Positions 1 through 13,505 of a stretch of DNA of 64,000 bases are shown here, piece after piece. Position 1 is the first letter of the stretch, and each line of letters begins with the position of its first letter. Location of the stretch: contig NC_060955.1 in the NCBI RefSeq assembly GCF_910589235.1, positions 8,840,194 through 8,904,193 on the forward strand, read 5' to 3'. The notes below the pieces were generated by a model, which searched no databases, was not told the DNA's origin, and saw only the letters and a list, made by a program, of their open reading frames with translations. The DNA is from Vespa crabro (taxonomy: Eukaryota; Arthropoda; Insecta; Hymenoptera; Vespidae). The translations under genes and the position numbers were made by a program.

Positions 1-130
1 TTGATTACATTAAGTTTTAAACATTTTATTTTGATTTTTTTTGAAAAATGATATAAGTATTTATATAAAATAGTTAAGAACTGAAGATGAAAGAAAATGA
101 AAAATTGGAATACAAATGAGAATTGTTTAG

Positions 131-775
131 CATGCACATGTCTTGGAATTACTTCAAGACAAATTACGCGTTGGTGGAAGAGCATTAGATGTTGGATCAG
201 GATCTGGTTATTTGACAACCTGCATGGCATATATGTTAGGACCTTATGGAACAGCTATAGGAATTGAACATATTCCAGAACTTCAAGAAATAGCTAAAGC
301 AAACATAGAAAGCTGTTATCCAAAGTTTCTTACTTATGGACGTATTGAATTAGTTGGTAAATTGAGATTCTTTAATCATTGATAATTTATGTTATTTATT
401 TGTACATTATTAAAGGATTGCCATTTATAGTTGGAGATGGAAGATTAGGATATCCACCAAAAGCACCTTATGATGTTATTCATGTTGGAGCAGCAGCAAA
501 GGAAGTACCTCAACCTGTAAGAGCTCAGAATTGATTCATGATATTCTTTTTTAATTTCATAAAATATTGCAATATACTAAAAAACTTAATTTGTTTTATA
601 GCTAATTGATCAATTAGCTTTTGGAGGAAGATTGATAATTCCTGTAGGTCCAGATTCTTCCAATCAGACTTTAGTCCAGATTGACAAAAAAATGAATGGA
701 GAAATTGAACAAAAGTCATTAATGGGCGTAGTATTTGTACCACTTACTGACAAGCAACATCAACTGAAATCATGA
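131..775 (+). CDS. Pcmt: Protein-L-isoaspartate O-methyltransferase, 3' part (partial)
   Basis: This repair enzyme uses S-adenosylmethionine to methylate isoaspartyl residues in damaged cytosolic proteins. Three coding exons are read: 131-356, 431-516 and 602-775 (TGA at 773-775). Acceptors end in AG, donors are GTAAAT and GTAAGA, and the phases join without a break. Exon 131-356 begins with HAHVLELL, matching the family's conserved HMHAYALELL. It carries the SAM-binding motif LDVGSGSGYLT and then IGIEHIPEL. The next exon gives VGDGRLGYPPKAPYDVIHVG, followed by AAA. The last gives LIDQLAFGGRLIIPVGP and ends at PLTDKQHQLKS. The N-terminal part, including the segment just before HAH, must lie upstream of the window. 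The gene runs tail to tail with the transporter at 1717-4099. The family and reading frame are clear. Confidence 0.93.
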
Positions 776-1716
776 GGGTTGTGCAAGCTCCAATAAGTGA
801 GCATTTTGTTATTTATAGTTATGAGTATTCATATTACTTTGTAATTACTTTTGCTGTGAACAAGGAGATTAAAATTTGTTGGCAAAAGAACTGAGTACGA
901 ATGAAACAAATAAGTTTATTATGATATTTATTCTATAAATATTTTAAATTTATCTAATACATAACAAACTATACACATTTTTTGAAATATGAAATAGAGA
1001 GTAAATAATAAAATGTGCAAATAACAATATATTCCGTAATTATTTTCTTCTTTGCTTTATATCACTTAGTTATAATAGACTCTGTACATGAGACATTCAA
1101 ACAAGAATGTATTAATAAATGCTGATTTATGTGACTAGAATTTCGATATTTTATGCTAAAATTTTCATACCACTTGAGAAACATACAAGTTTTTATGCAT
1201 ATTTATAAAAGTTTTACTGGTGACAATATTATAAAATTATTATATGAAAACATTTATATAAATTTTGTCAAAGAATCATAAAAATGTGATACAGTTAACA
1301 CTTTTTTATATATCTAAAATTATTCATATAACGATAATATTCTACCATTGTGTTTTATTACATTACAATATTACTATTTTAAAATATTATGGAAACCACC
1401 ATTGATACTTATATTTCTATTATTGTACAAACATCTCTGCATTTACTTCTCATATTTTTTTACTATTTAATTACTAACTACATTTAAATTGTGATAATAA
1501 TAATACATTTTGTCGTAATACCCTGAAAACCATGTTTTAAAATAGAGTAATGTATCATATAGGAAATTATAAAATGTAGTTACAATGATATTTAATAATA
1601 CTTATATGAAAAATTATCTTCAAATGTATTAAATTCTAAAAGGATTTAAAATTAACAATATATTTATGTTTGAGTGGTATAAAAGCCAATAAAATTAAGT
1701 ATATACCTTGGTTATA
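776..1716. other. AT-rich convergent intergenic region with 3' UTRs
   Basis: This is very AT-rich non-coding DNA between two convergent genes. It probably holds the 3' UTRs of PCMT (plus strand) and the nucleoside transporter (minus strand). AATAAA-type signals occur, for example near 1010 and 1110. I see no ORF or repeat worth naming. Confidence 0.6.
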
Positions 1717-4099
1717 TTACAAAGCTTTAACCATGTAAAGGCTAAGAGCTGCGCCAGTTGTTAATCCTATACCAAGGAAAGCCCCCATCATCGCAGATGC
1801 AATTTCTTTTTCTTGTGTGTTTACCATTCTGTACAAAAAGATAACATATAAAAATTATTAGTTCCATCAAACATAAAATATATAATAAAATACTCACGTT
1901 GGAGCTAATATAAATGATAAATTACACAAATAACCATTAGTTACAGCAAATAAAATAGTTATACAAATGTAGTAAATGTCATTGTGTATATAAACATGTA
2001 AATGATGTCTTGGTTGTGCATTACAAAACATCAAAGCTGGTATAAAAACAATTCTTGTTATGCTTAAGAATATGACGTGGTATGGTTTACTTCTAGGCTG
2101 TAATAAATATGTATATTACTGTATATAAGATACTTTCTAATAAGATCATAATAGTAATTTTTATTTACCATTTGTAAAATGCCTGATAAAACTCTACCAA
2201 CATAATCACCTGTGCTAAAAATTAGATATGTTACCACAGGTACAAAGTATGTATCTAAAACAAATAGAAAAATTTTCAAATTTCTTTAAAATTATGAGTA
2301 TATGTATATACATAGATAAAAAAAAAAAATTAACAAACCATTCCAAGCATATCCCTTTCCTTTATTTTCACTTTCAACTAGTACAGTTATAGCTGGATAA
2401 ACTGTGACGGTTATAAAGAATACAAGAAATACACTAATACCATAATGCCAAATTTTTTTAATAATATTTATATATGAAATTGTATGTACTTGTGAAAACA
2501 TTACTTCTGCATTAACAGAAAAATCTGATTCTATACGTTCAGGAAACTTATCCAGCATATGATGCTTAAAGAATGCCTGCAAATAAAAAAAAATATGCAT
2601 ATTTTGAATAAATTCACACAATACGATTAAGATAATGCAGATGGTACAATGTGGATTTTACTTGTATATATGTATGTTAATGATTTGATCATTACCATAA
2701 GTGGCTTAGCATATATTAAAAGAGTCATAACAAAATTGTAAATACCTATTTGTGATAAAAAAAAATAATATCAATTATTCTTGCTAACCAAATTATTATC
2801 AAAGAAAGAAAAGAAATATAACTTATATCTACTTAAAGACTTACTGCTTTTTCTAAAATTATATAAGCAATTAAAGAGAGAAGCAATATAGTATCTCCAA
2901 TAATAAAATACATTAAGCCTGAAAGTACAGGACTAGCACCAATCCAAAGAGAGATTACTTCTGCTAAAGCTGTAAATATGCCTCCTAAAGCTTGGCCCCC
3001 AGACATAGCAGTTATATATTTTGGAGAAAAACGTCCAACTATACCCATTAAACTACCTCCAAAAATTGCACTTGCAGCTAAAAAATGTATAAAAATTTCA
3101 GTTTTTATAGATTTTAGACATTAATAAATTTTAATATTTACGTACCATTGACAAATGCTACGATAGTCAAAATAATTACTAAAAATGTAGCTTGCCCTGA
3201 AAATATAAAATAATTTAATTAAATATTTATTTTTATTTACTTGCATGATTTTTACTTACATTTGTCTGTATTTATTTTCACAAATACAGTTGTCATGATA
3301 AATAATAGAAGAATAATACATTGAGATCCTATCATTCTTGTTCTTAAAGGTATCCTAAAAATTTGATTACTTTTTCATGATAACAGTAATAAGATAACTT
3401 TATTGTATCTATATTTAAAAGTAATACTTACGTTTTGCTGATAAATGTATTTAGTATTAGAAATAACGTATTTGGTAAAGCACTTGCTACATTTAAATAA
3501 GAAGTAAAACTAGCTTGAAGATCTGTCTTTGTTTCTAAATTTTCAGTATAATTATAATTAGAAGTTCTAGTATCATTATCATGAATTTGTCGAAATTTGT
3601 ACATCCAATACTAAAATTATATTGATAAAGTTGAAATATTTTCTGATACATATGAATCATATCAATCAAATAATAATATATATGTATGTATGTATGTATA
3701 TATGTATATATATGTGTATGTATATATATAAAACATATATATATATATATATTAAACTTACATCATCTGCAGTAATGAAAAAACTCCATGGAATTAATAT
3801 ATTTATTCCAAGCAGGTAAAAAACTATATAAGCAAAGTTATATCTATAAATAAAAGAAAATTTGTTTAGATCTTATTAAATACAAAATTTAGTAATGATA
3901 TTATATTAGTGACATGTAGTAGTAATATCTATAAATTTCAAATTTATTCATACCTGTCAAGAGGCTCATCTTGTTTTAAAAATGGTTTTTCGTCAGGTAT
4001 AGATACATTTGGATCATCAAATTCTGTTTCTAAATCATCTTCAAATTCACTGTCAGACACACCCCCTAATAAGGGTCTTCTATTAATAGAGTATGACAT
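1717..4099 (-). CDS. Equilibrative nucleoside transporter (SLC29 family)
   Basis: This is a multi-pass membrane carrier for nucleosides. The coding exons, in transcript order, are 4099-3954, 3843-3762, 3610-3432, 3354-3260, 3196-3146, 3077-2845, 2576-2339, 2254-2169, 2097-1898 and 1828-1717. They sum to 1422 nt (473 aa) and all phases match. The start is ATG 4099 (MSYSINRRPLL), which lies just after a good TTTCAG acceptor at 4117-4118, so a 5' non-coding exon exists upstream. The N-terminus is acidic (about 48 aa). TM1 follows, with LLGINIFIPWSFFITADDYW. The conserved SGGQALGGIFTALAEV block lies in the exon at 3077-2845, and TYFVPVVTYLIFSTGDYVGR is the late family motif. The protein ends GLTTGAALSLYMVKAL. 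The length is normal for ENTs (about 450-480). I cannot assign it to ENT1/2/3 or ENT4, although the PW-S in TM1 fits ENT1-3. Confidence 0.92.
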
Positions 4100-7051
4100 G
4101 ATAATGTTTAGTACATCTGAAACAATGTTCTTTGTCAAGATATTTTATTTTCATTGATATTGAAACATCAAAAATGTATTGTGCTATAACACAAAAAAAA
4201 ACTTAATGAATCATTATAGAAATAAACTATATATAAAAATATTTGATATATATAAGTGATTCATAATAATAAAAAAATATTCATATTACAGTGAAAGGTA
4301 TGAGAAGAGCGAATGTTGTCCTTCAGTAATAACCAACGAATGTATTTTTTTGTATTATACCAGTTATGTTCACTAAGTTACGTCGTTTAAGCAAATGTCG
4401 ATACTGCCAAGTATTCATATTTCTTTATATGATGGTAATACAATTTAATAATATTTATGACATCTGTACGATCCGATAAGTCTAATCACTATCCCATTAT
4501 CTGTTATTATAATAAAACGAAGCGCGTTCGTCTGAATCATTTAGCCATACTTTAAAGTCTCCATCTTACCATAATATACTTAGAGAACTGTATTATCGAT
4601 GTATCGTTTTGTTTTACTAGTCTCCTAGGATAATTTCGCAATATTTATATAAACTATTACGTGATATTTGGATTACAGTGACATCTCTTGGTATAAATTT
4701 AAATTTATACAACCAGTTCATAAAGATAATACAGATTCGTGTAAATTCGTACAAGTTTGTACACATTCATACGAGTTTCTGTAGATACAAATTCTTTTTT
4801 AAATTTTATTAGTGATATTCAATTGTAAAGTTTTTTCTGCATGACTAATTTTCCTAATAAATATTGAAATTCTAATCAATTAAATATACGAATATTATAC
4901 TAGAATTATCATAGTAGTACTAATGATAATTATATGTTTATATGTTAATGTTTTTATTGTCATTATATGTTTTTTCATATAGCAATATTAGAAATTAGAA
5001 ATTACATTCAATTAAAAATGTTTGTCAAATACGTAATTCTTTGGATTATATTTATTATTATACCTACAATTAGTTATAAATTCCTTTTTGTTTCATTTAT
5101 TCCGATTGGCTTTTCTCTTTATTTTTCTATGTTCAATTATACAAAGTACAAATTTGTGTTGACATACATACGTTTCAAATTTGTCTATTTTCTAATGATA
5201 CGATTATATAAAAATAATGTGTACGTTAAATTCGTTACAGTTGAAATTCGTTAAATAATCATCTTTATCTATCTTATGTAATAACATTATATTACGTACA
5301 TATCAATTTACAATTCTACGATTAGATATTGTATCAGTTCTGGCAATTTTTCAATGTTTATTATTTAATTATTAATTCGTTTAACCCGATAACAATATTA
5401 CTCAACTTCCTAATAACAAATGGCTATTTTTTAACGCATAAAATATAAAATAAAACAAAAAAGAAATTGTATTATAAAATAAGCTATAAAACATGCCTAT
5501 AAAACAAAAATAATAAAAGAAATAAAAGAAGACAAAAAATACATATTAAAGTCTTTTAATACATTATCATATACATATGTACGATTCGAAGGTGAAATCT
5601 GTGACAAAGCAAATTGTTTTGAATTATCGTTGATCGTCTAGGAATATACAGGCATATGTATGTATATCAATCGTCCTCCGATTTTTCTTGATTTCAAATC
5701 GGATCCGATGATTCTAGATTTTTTAGATTTGTCTTTTTCTTTTTTTTCTCTCATCTCGATCTTCGCTTTTTTCTTTTCCTCGCACTCTTGTCATCATGCA
5801 TACTTTTCTTTTTCCACTTGAGCCTGTCATTTTTATTACTATGATTATCATGTTTCATCGCAATGCTATAAAAAATAAAGATCTATCAATCGAACAATAT
5901 GTGAGTTTTTTATCGAATCGCATTGGTATTCTGATTGATCAAATGACCGGGCTTTAATTGGTCATCAGCATTGACTATGTGGATGGCCCATTTATTTATA
6001 TTTCTCAATCGATCTCTTTTTCTTTCTCTTTATTCTATGTACACGAGTTCCAATAATAAAGTAAGATCGGAACGAGGTAGCGAGAAGCACAAGAAGCAAA
6101 AGACAAGAATCCCTCTTTCCTTCGTCGTGAATGTGTATAGAGAGGCATAAATTTAATGAAAGGTGCCATGTTAGTGGTGGTAGTGATGGTGATGGTGATC
6201 GGTAAATGTGTGTGGTGGTTGTCTGCCCGTGATGTTGTATTGTGTTTCACCGCTTAGTCACGTGATAGTCGGATGAATTTGCGTCAATGGTGACCTCCGC
6301 GTTCGCGTATCCGCACATACCGGGGCCATGCCGCGCGATTCTTAGCGTTGGGTACCGGTTGTTCTTTCTCTCTTTCTTTCTCTCTTTCTCTTTCTCTTCT
6401 TTTTTCATGAACTTTCGATCAAGTTCTCGACCGCGAATCAAGCAACGATTCAAATATCGATATTTTGCCATTCCAAATTTTATCTTATTTTCTTCTGTCT
6501 TATTCATTCGTTTCAATTCAAACAAAACCTAAAAAAATACAGAAAAGTCCTTCTTGTTATAAGCGAATAGAAAAAATATTTTCTCAGTTTTTCCATATTT
6601 CTTCTTTTTCATTTGAATATTCCTATTTACTCTATCCAAGCACTTTTTGTTGTTCCTTTTTCCGAAAAGAAAACTTTTTCAAAACTTTTCTACTTGATGA
6701 TGATGATGGTGAATGAAAATTGGAAAACGGTTGATCGGTCAGGTAATAGCAAAGTAGAATGCATTCGAGAATTCAGATAAGCTAAGTTAAAAGCCGGTTT
6801 TAAGCGGTTAATCGAAGCTCGATATGAAATCGTACCATAATCTTTTCTCCATTTCATTTTTTTCTCTTTTCATCGACGTCACTTTTCTGGCTATATTTAT
6901 TTTCATTTCTTAATTCAAGAAATAGACAGAATATATATATATATAATAAAACAACAAGTCTTTTCCTAAAAAGTAATTCTTAAGAAAAACTGGAACGTAA
7001 TTTCGAACGTTACCGATTCCCATCGCCAGTGTCTTTCCTGAAAAAAAAACA

Positions 7052-7053
<2 letters not shown>
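4100..7053. other. Intergenic region, 5' of the transporter; no gene seen
   Basis: It probably includes the transporter's 5' UTR exon and promoter (about 4116-4600), but no TSS can be fixed. The 82-codon plus-strand ORF over 3909-4157 is antisense to the first transporter exon. The 95-codon ORF at 4967-5254 is AT-driven and unlike any family I know. From 5.7 to 6.9 kb the sequence becomes CT-rich, with a short (TGG/GAT)-like patch near 6170-6200. Confidence 0.5.
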
Positions 7054-7111
<58 letters not shown>

Positions 7112-7115
7112 TAGA
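7054..7115. repeat. (GA)n microsatellite
   Basis: A nearly uninterrupted GA dinucleotide tract. The Ser-Leu ORFs that read through it on the minus strand are artefacts of the repeat. Confidence 0.95.
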
Positions 7116-7634
7116 GACGGAAGAGGACGTGAAACGGATGAAGGAACATAGAAACGTGTAAAAGAACATTCGTGACACTCTCACAAAAAAGAGTCGGAGA
7201 GAAAAAGCCGAGGGAATGAAGATAGAGTTCGAACGATACATCGTATATTTTACTACTTCTTGAGACTGTTACAACAACAGGGTATCCGAGAAGTTAAGTA
7301 TATTTTTGAAAGAGTAATTTTTCTTTTTCATTTCGTTTCATTTTTCATATTTTTGCGCGAATTTTTCAATATTCGAATTTAATCACTACCTAAACCTGAT
7401 CTCACAAGTATTACGTCAATGTTATATGTATGTGTATATATGTATATATGTGTACGTACGACTCAGTTAAATAAATGCGATACCTTCAAAAGGTTTTACG
7501 CGACCGTAAAACATAAATCCGTTTACAATCTTACGTCACATTCCAAATAATATTCATAAATACGTATGTATTTACAAACGACAATCGTCATCGCTACCTC
7601 CGATTTCTTTTGTTTTTATACGTGAATATAAATA

Positions 7635-7765
7635 TTAGGTGGACCGGAAAATAATGTCGCTTTCTTAATTAAATTCAAACGAATAAATTTTTAAAAAGTT
7701 TTTATTTTTAATCACAATCAAATATCGACATGCGCAGAAACGACATTACTTTCCGGTCCACCTAA
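7635..7765. mobile_element. 131-bp MITE with mariner-like terminal inverted repeats
   Basis: The left end starts TTAGGTGGACCGGAAAATAA and continues TGTCG. The right end is its near-perfect inverse complement (CGACATTACTTTCCGGTCC, then ACCTAA). The inverted repeats are about 25 bp with one mismatch. The element is flanked by TA on both sides (7633-7634 and 7766-7767), as expected for a Tc1/mariner target duplication. The interior is about 80 bp of AT-rich DNA with no coding capacity. This is a non-autonomous element. Confidence 0.85.
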
Positions 7766-8730
7766 TATAACATGACATTGCTATTAAACATTTTATAATC
7801 TCATTTATTGGTTTTTCTATAATTAAATAAAAAATTGTGAGTAAGTAATTGGAGGAGCATTGTCTTTGAAGAAAATGAAATTATTATCCACTATCTTTAT
7901 AAATATGAGAGAAGAGGCTGAGTTGGAACGTTTAAAAAATTCTGGAAATATTTTGTCTCATTTCCTCTCTCTATCTCTCTTTCTCTTTCTTTCTTCCTCT
8001 TTTTTATCCCTAAAAACGAATCGACGTGTGTTTGGTGTGAGACTCGTTAGCGCTTTCACGACTCCCGCGACGTTTCTCGTTGTGTGAACGAAAAATCTAA
8101 ATTGTTCATATACGCACGTAGTGACGCACGAAAGTCGAGTTTACAAAACCAAATGGCGATTTGTCGAGGCCGTGCGAATTCGGAGATCGTGTCTCATTCT
8201 TTCGTTCCACTTTATTTATCCCGTCCTACGTCTCTCTCTCTCTCCCTCTTACTCTCTCTTTTTCTTTCCGTATAAAGTAATTTGTGCTTTCTTACTATCA
8301 TATGGAAATTTTAGTTGATTTTCTGTTTCCAAATTGGGTCCTTTGCTTTCTCTTTCTCTCTTTTTCTCTCTCTTTCTCTCTATTTCTCTTTTTTGTAAGT
8401 AGTATTTAAATTATTTTCTCTAATTTTGGTACAAGAACTTCATTCGATTTTTTCTTCCTATATTTCTTTTTCTTGCCGTCTCTTTCTTTTTCTTTCTTTT
8501 TTCGTGAAAAATTAAATATTTTCTCTTATCCTTATATATATACTACATTTAATTTTCTTTTTTTAAATTTGTTTTCTTTGCTTTCTCTTCTTTTTTTTAT
8601 CTATCATACAACATATCGATTTTAACATCGATCAAATCGTTACGAGAATCGATTTTCTTCATATTCAAAACCAAAGCCTTGTCCAGGAGGAAGGACAAGG
8701 ACATATAAATCTGATGAGGCGAATTGACAG

Positions 8731-8750
8731 CTTCGTTCACGTGAGCGAAG
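8731..8750. promoter_or_regulatory. 20-bp palindrome centred on a CACGTG E-box
   Basis: CTTCGTTCACGTGAGCGAAG reads the same on both strands except for one symmetric mismatch pair. The centre is the perfect bHLH site CACGTG. It stands 13 kb from the kinase start and 4.6 kb from the transporter, so no target gene can be named. Confidence 0.45.
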
Positions 8751-9244
8751 TTACGAATACAAATTCTCTCAGCGTGGAATAATTTTCACGTTCATTGCGA
8801 CATATTGTTGAGAGAAGAGAACGTAACATAGCTAATTTCATAGACGAGTCCTGGCCATTCTTCGAAGCAATGTTCGGAATAATTTAAATATTTAAAATTC
8901 CGCGCGATTGCATTGAATGTTACACGTAGCTATTACAACGCCCACACATTTTTCGATTTGTTTCAGAACAAATATTTTTGCAGATGTTACTCTCTTACGT
9001 TTGTGAAATTTATAGGATTTCTTTGTTAAACATAGTTATCCTAATGTGTCCTTTTATCGACATCGATCGATCGATAGAACAAAAAAGAGAAAACAAAATT
9101 GTGAAGATTTAAATGATGATTTAAAAGGTCACTTCATATGTTATTTTCTATGTAACAAAAAATAATAATAAAAATCTTTAATAGCTTTGTAGTTACATAT
9201 TGTAAAAGTTTACCTGATCCGCCTATTGTATATTCATGTACACG

Positions 9245-9272
9245 TATATATATATGTATATATATATATATG

Positions 9273-9328
<56 letters not shown>
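9245..9328. repeat. (TA)n microsatellite
   Basis: A TA repeat of about 84 bp with a few G and C interruptions near its left end. Confidence 0.9.
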
Positions 9329-9329
<1 letters not shown>

Positions 9330-10685
9330 CTATAGATAAATGCATCAACACACCTTGCCGTACTTCTTTCCTCCTTCGAGATTTTGCAATAATTCGTAAC
9401 GACTAGCTCCATCGCGCTCGATATGTACATTTGTTTGTAGTAAGTACTTGGAATCGATTGATGATACGTTTCATGGTACATGCTACGAAATATTTCGATT
9501 ACTCAAAATATCTCACATAGGTATGTTTTATATATATAAATTTTTGTATACATATATACGTATATATAAACACAAAAGATGACACGTAAGAAAAATTGTC
9601 GTACATTTCTTAACAATCGTGTACGATTATTTTTATTACGTAATTATAATTATTCATCCTTGTATTCGAATTGTAGAACTTTCGACGACGTCGATGATCG
9701 AACCTCGAGAATCTAAATTCTCCTAAAGATATGTGGCGAGGTTGAACATACATTCGCAACACGTGGAAGAGACGAAGAAAAACGACTGGTGATATTCCAT
9801 CGTTTGGCGTACTCGAACGTGTTAAAATGACTGAACAAACTTTGGTGATTGTTCTTTTGAAAATTTCCTCGTTCCCGGGCAAATTTATTTATTCATCTTA
9901 ACGAAAAAAAGAAAGAAAAAAAAAAGTGTTCGCGAGAATCAACTCTTTAACTGTGTCACTAAATGCCAAAGGATCATTATAAAGTCATTAGAATGATCTC
10001 ATTCGAGAAATAGATAAAGACGAAACACTATGTAAACGTTGCTCTCGTTAAAGCTAATTGAAATTTCATTAGATCGGAATACAAGTTGGACTTTCTGTGC
10101 CAAGGTATTAATGGAAGAGAGTTAAGAGGGAGGGGGTAAAATGGAGCATGGCATTGAAAAAAATGTCGAAGGATTACTCCCGCCTGACCGATAAACAAAT
10201 CAAATCTGATGTAAAATGAAACGTGCCATCTTCAGAAGTTTGTAAGCGTGTATATCGTATATATGTATATATATATGCACTTATGTCTTGAAAGATGTTC
10301 TGAAACATATAAAATCATAACGCGAAGCCTCATTGATGGGTAATAAAAAAATTAAATGTAATTGTGAATTTTTGCAACAAAATGTTCTCGGTTGACCCGA
10401 AAGATTCGTTTGAAAAAAACGCTTTAGTATTCGTCAATGATTTAAAGATTATGAATAATTTCTACGTCAGCATAATATTCGTTGAAAAGACACGATGTCA
10501 AAACGTCGTTCGAAATGAACAACATTGTTGTCGATCGAGAAAGGAGCGTATAATAGATAGGTTCACTACTTATAGTACTCGTAATAGAACAATACAATCA
10601 ATGATTTTCCTCAATCGTTGGATTCATAAGAAAAAATTGGAGAAAACGAACGAGGAAACAAGTTAATTTATTTTCCTTGTTTAAT

Positions 10686-11000
10686 GTTAATTATTTTTAA
10701 CTGTTATTAACACATGTTTAGTACCGAATCCGATTGAATATAAATTATTTAATACTTTTTCATAACTTTGTGTAAATTAAAGGAAAGAGAATTCATTTTT
10801 ATATTTTTTATATTACATGTAAGTTGTTATATATAATAATATTTTTTATATTAATTGTTGATTTTTTTAGCTGTTATTAATGTTTAACATCAAATCGATT
10901 TTCTGAAGACAAATCAATATATTCATCTAACATTTTTTATAACTTTTTGTAGATTAAAGATACAGGAGAATTCATTGCTAAATTTTTTATATGAGACTAC
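10686..11000. repeat. Diverged tandem duplication, unit about 170-180 bp
   Basis: The first copy (about 10686-10855) and second copy (about 10856-11000) share, in the same order, CTGTTATTAA (10701 and 10871), a CATAACTTTGTGTAAATTAA-like block and GAATTCATT (10789 and 10968). The copies differ by many substitutions and small indels, so the duplication is old. Confidence 0.65.
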
Positions 11001-13360
11001 TTTTATTAAAAAATGCAGGTACTTGTAATTTTTTAAGCGTCACAAAAGAAATGTTCGAAACGTTTTATATAGAATCTAAAAAATTGAATTTGAATCACTG
11101 ATGACCCTAACGTCATTCAATAAGTTCATTAAAACAGTTCGTGATAAAAGTAGAGATTTTATAAACATCCGGCACAAACGTCATGATTATAAGAAATCGT
11201 ATATCATTAGTCCTATTGATTACATACACTTCATTTTACGTGGTAAAGATTTTTAAGTTCATCAGAATTTCTTGTGCAATGATTACAATTAAGTTTGATA
11301 GCTCTTAAATAAAACTAGATCTGTGATTAAGACTTTTAAAGTATTACGTATTTTAATCCTTTATAACTCCATGTCATTTTGAAGTCATATACTTAAATCT
11401 TCGTATTTTTAAAGTTTTATTTCATTTTAAACTTAATTATTATTTCATATCTGAAATTTTTATTATATTATATACACTGTATATAATTTATATATTTATA
11501 TATTTATATTATATTATATAATATAGTATAATATAAATAATATAATAACATAATATAATATATGTAATCGTAATATGTATTTATTTCATATGGTTTTCGA
11601 CCTTTGAAATGAGGGGATCAATTTCTTTTAACAATATTTCTCTTATATTACAAATTTATCGAATTTTACATATGTATAATATTGTATATATTATTATATT
11701 CATATTTCTTCTTTTTCTTCTTTCCATTGTTTTCTTTTGATTATTATCTCTCTTATCCATTTCGCTTTTTCTGAAGTATTTTTCAGTAGTTCATTTATCG
11801 TTTTTGTTCTCATTGATATGTCCTGCAATCTCCAGCTAAATATTTTGTTTATTTCCCGTAAGTAATCTATATTCGTTTTCTACGACACTTTTTCAGAATT
11901 TGTTACTCCTTATCTAATTAACACATTTAAATCTTGCAATTAGTTTTTATTATTTATCTTAGTATTCAGTTATCAAATACTTTGCTTTTTTCTATGATGC
12001 ATAATTTTGTATCTTTCATTATTCTATCATATTACTCCTTCTTTCTTTTTTTCCTCCACTTTTTCCATCGCCTATTCATTTCTTTTTTAACATGTTCTCT
12101 TTCTTTGTCTCATCTTGATTTTCTTCATACATCTTTTTTTTTATTCGTTTCCAGTATTGTTCTATTATTATTTTATTTTTGGTTCTTTCTTCTGATTTTT
12201 TTTCTATTTGCTTCTTATCTTTTCAATTTTCATTTCTTCTAATAAAAAGATTATATGTGAAGGTGTATTATTATCTAATCCTAATATCTACTTTACATAT
12301 TTTTCTTGTATTTTTTCTATTTTATCTATTTCAGTCCAACTCTATATTTCGATTGCATATACTTCTAAAAGACTCCTAAATGTAACCGTTCTCTTAATAT
12401 TTCCTCTAAATATTCTTTCACCTATTCACCAATATATTTAATATACTATATATAGAATAAATACTCATATATACTCTTTACATTATAGTATAATATATAT
12501 ATATAATATAAATTATAATATACTGATTGTAAAGATAATTTAATGTTAATATCATTATTATATTATATTATAATTTATATTTATTATTACTATTATAAGA
12601 TTGTACAATGTAGGATAGTATTTAAATATACATTTTATATTATATTATACTATAATTATTTAAGTATATTAAATATTACTTAATATACTTAAAAACATAG
12701 TAACATAGTACATAATAAATTTAGTATAATAATAATTAAGTATAATAATACTCTATAATTTGTATATTATACGATTTTTATGTAGACACGAAACAAAATT
12801 TGATTTTAGAGAAATGGATTAAGGATCAAATTTAATCTGATTGAATTAAAAAATCTTTAAATTTTGTCTTTGAATCAAAAACCAAGATTGAGCAATTCCC
12901 CTCCAGGAATCATTACTTTTGAATACATAATCACGTATAGTATCTAACAGTGTATGATTAGCATTCCGTTTGTGACAATTCATCCTAAAAACATCCTTTC
13001 TGTTTCTATACTATCATGACATTCTCCAACGTATTTCTGTCTTCCTTTTTCTTTTCTCTTTCTTTGACGCACTTGCTGACTCGACACAATGCTCTCATTT
13101 TGTTGCTTCGACAATTTTGCCGTATTTACGACTTTGCTTAGAATCTTATGATGAAAGGAAAACAGAGTAAAGAAATGTTTGGAAGAAAGAAATCATGTTC
13201 TCAAAAAACATAAATCAAAAAAAATTCTTTTTCTTATCTTCTTTTAAAAGTACGAACAAAAGTGCTGTTATGAGTGCCACTAAAAATCTATACCTGTGTT
13301 TATAAAAGCATTAACGTCATACGACGAAGAAAAACCATTGTGATATGTACACACATGAAC
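11001..13360. other. AT-rich intergenic region; no gene seen
   Basis: Very AT-rich, with TATA-type palindromic stretches at 11460-11600 and 12420-12780. Long pyrimidine runs at 11700-12330 create a Phe/Leu/Ser-rich 102-codon ORF (11934-12242), which I take to be compositional. Confidence 0.5.
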
Positions 13361-13471
13361 AGATGGATGGATGCACGGATGGAGGATGGACGGATGGACG
13401 GATGGACAGATGGACGGATGGACGGATGGACGGATGGATGGATGGATGTACGGATGGATGGATGGATGTAC

Positions 13472-13505
<34 letters not shown>

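Larger units (their letters stand above)
7766..10685. other. Intergenic; no gene seen
   Basis: The sequence is CT-rich from 7960 to 8620 and mixed thereafter. The 75-codon ORF at 7860-8087 and the 90-codon ORF at 9610-9882 (minus strand) show no recognisable family or splice-consistent context. An E-box palindrome lies at 8731-8750, and a (TA)n tract at 9245-9328. Confidence 0.5.

Noticed and set aside
10364..10666. 100-codon plus-strand ORF
   Set aside because: No family resemblance, not bounded by splice sites; length is plausible by chance over this much DNA.
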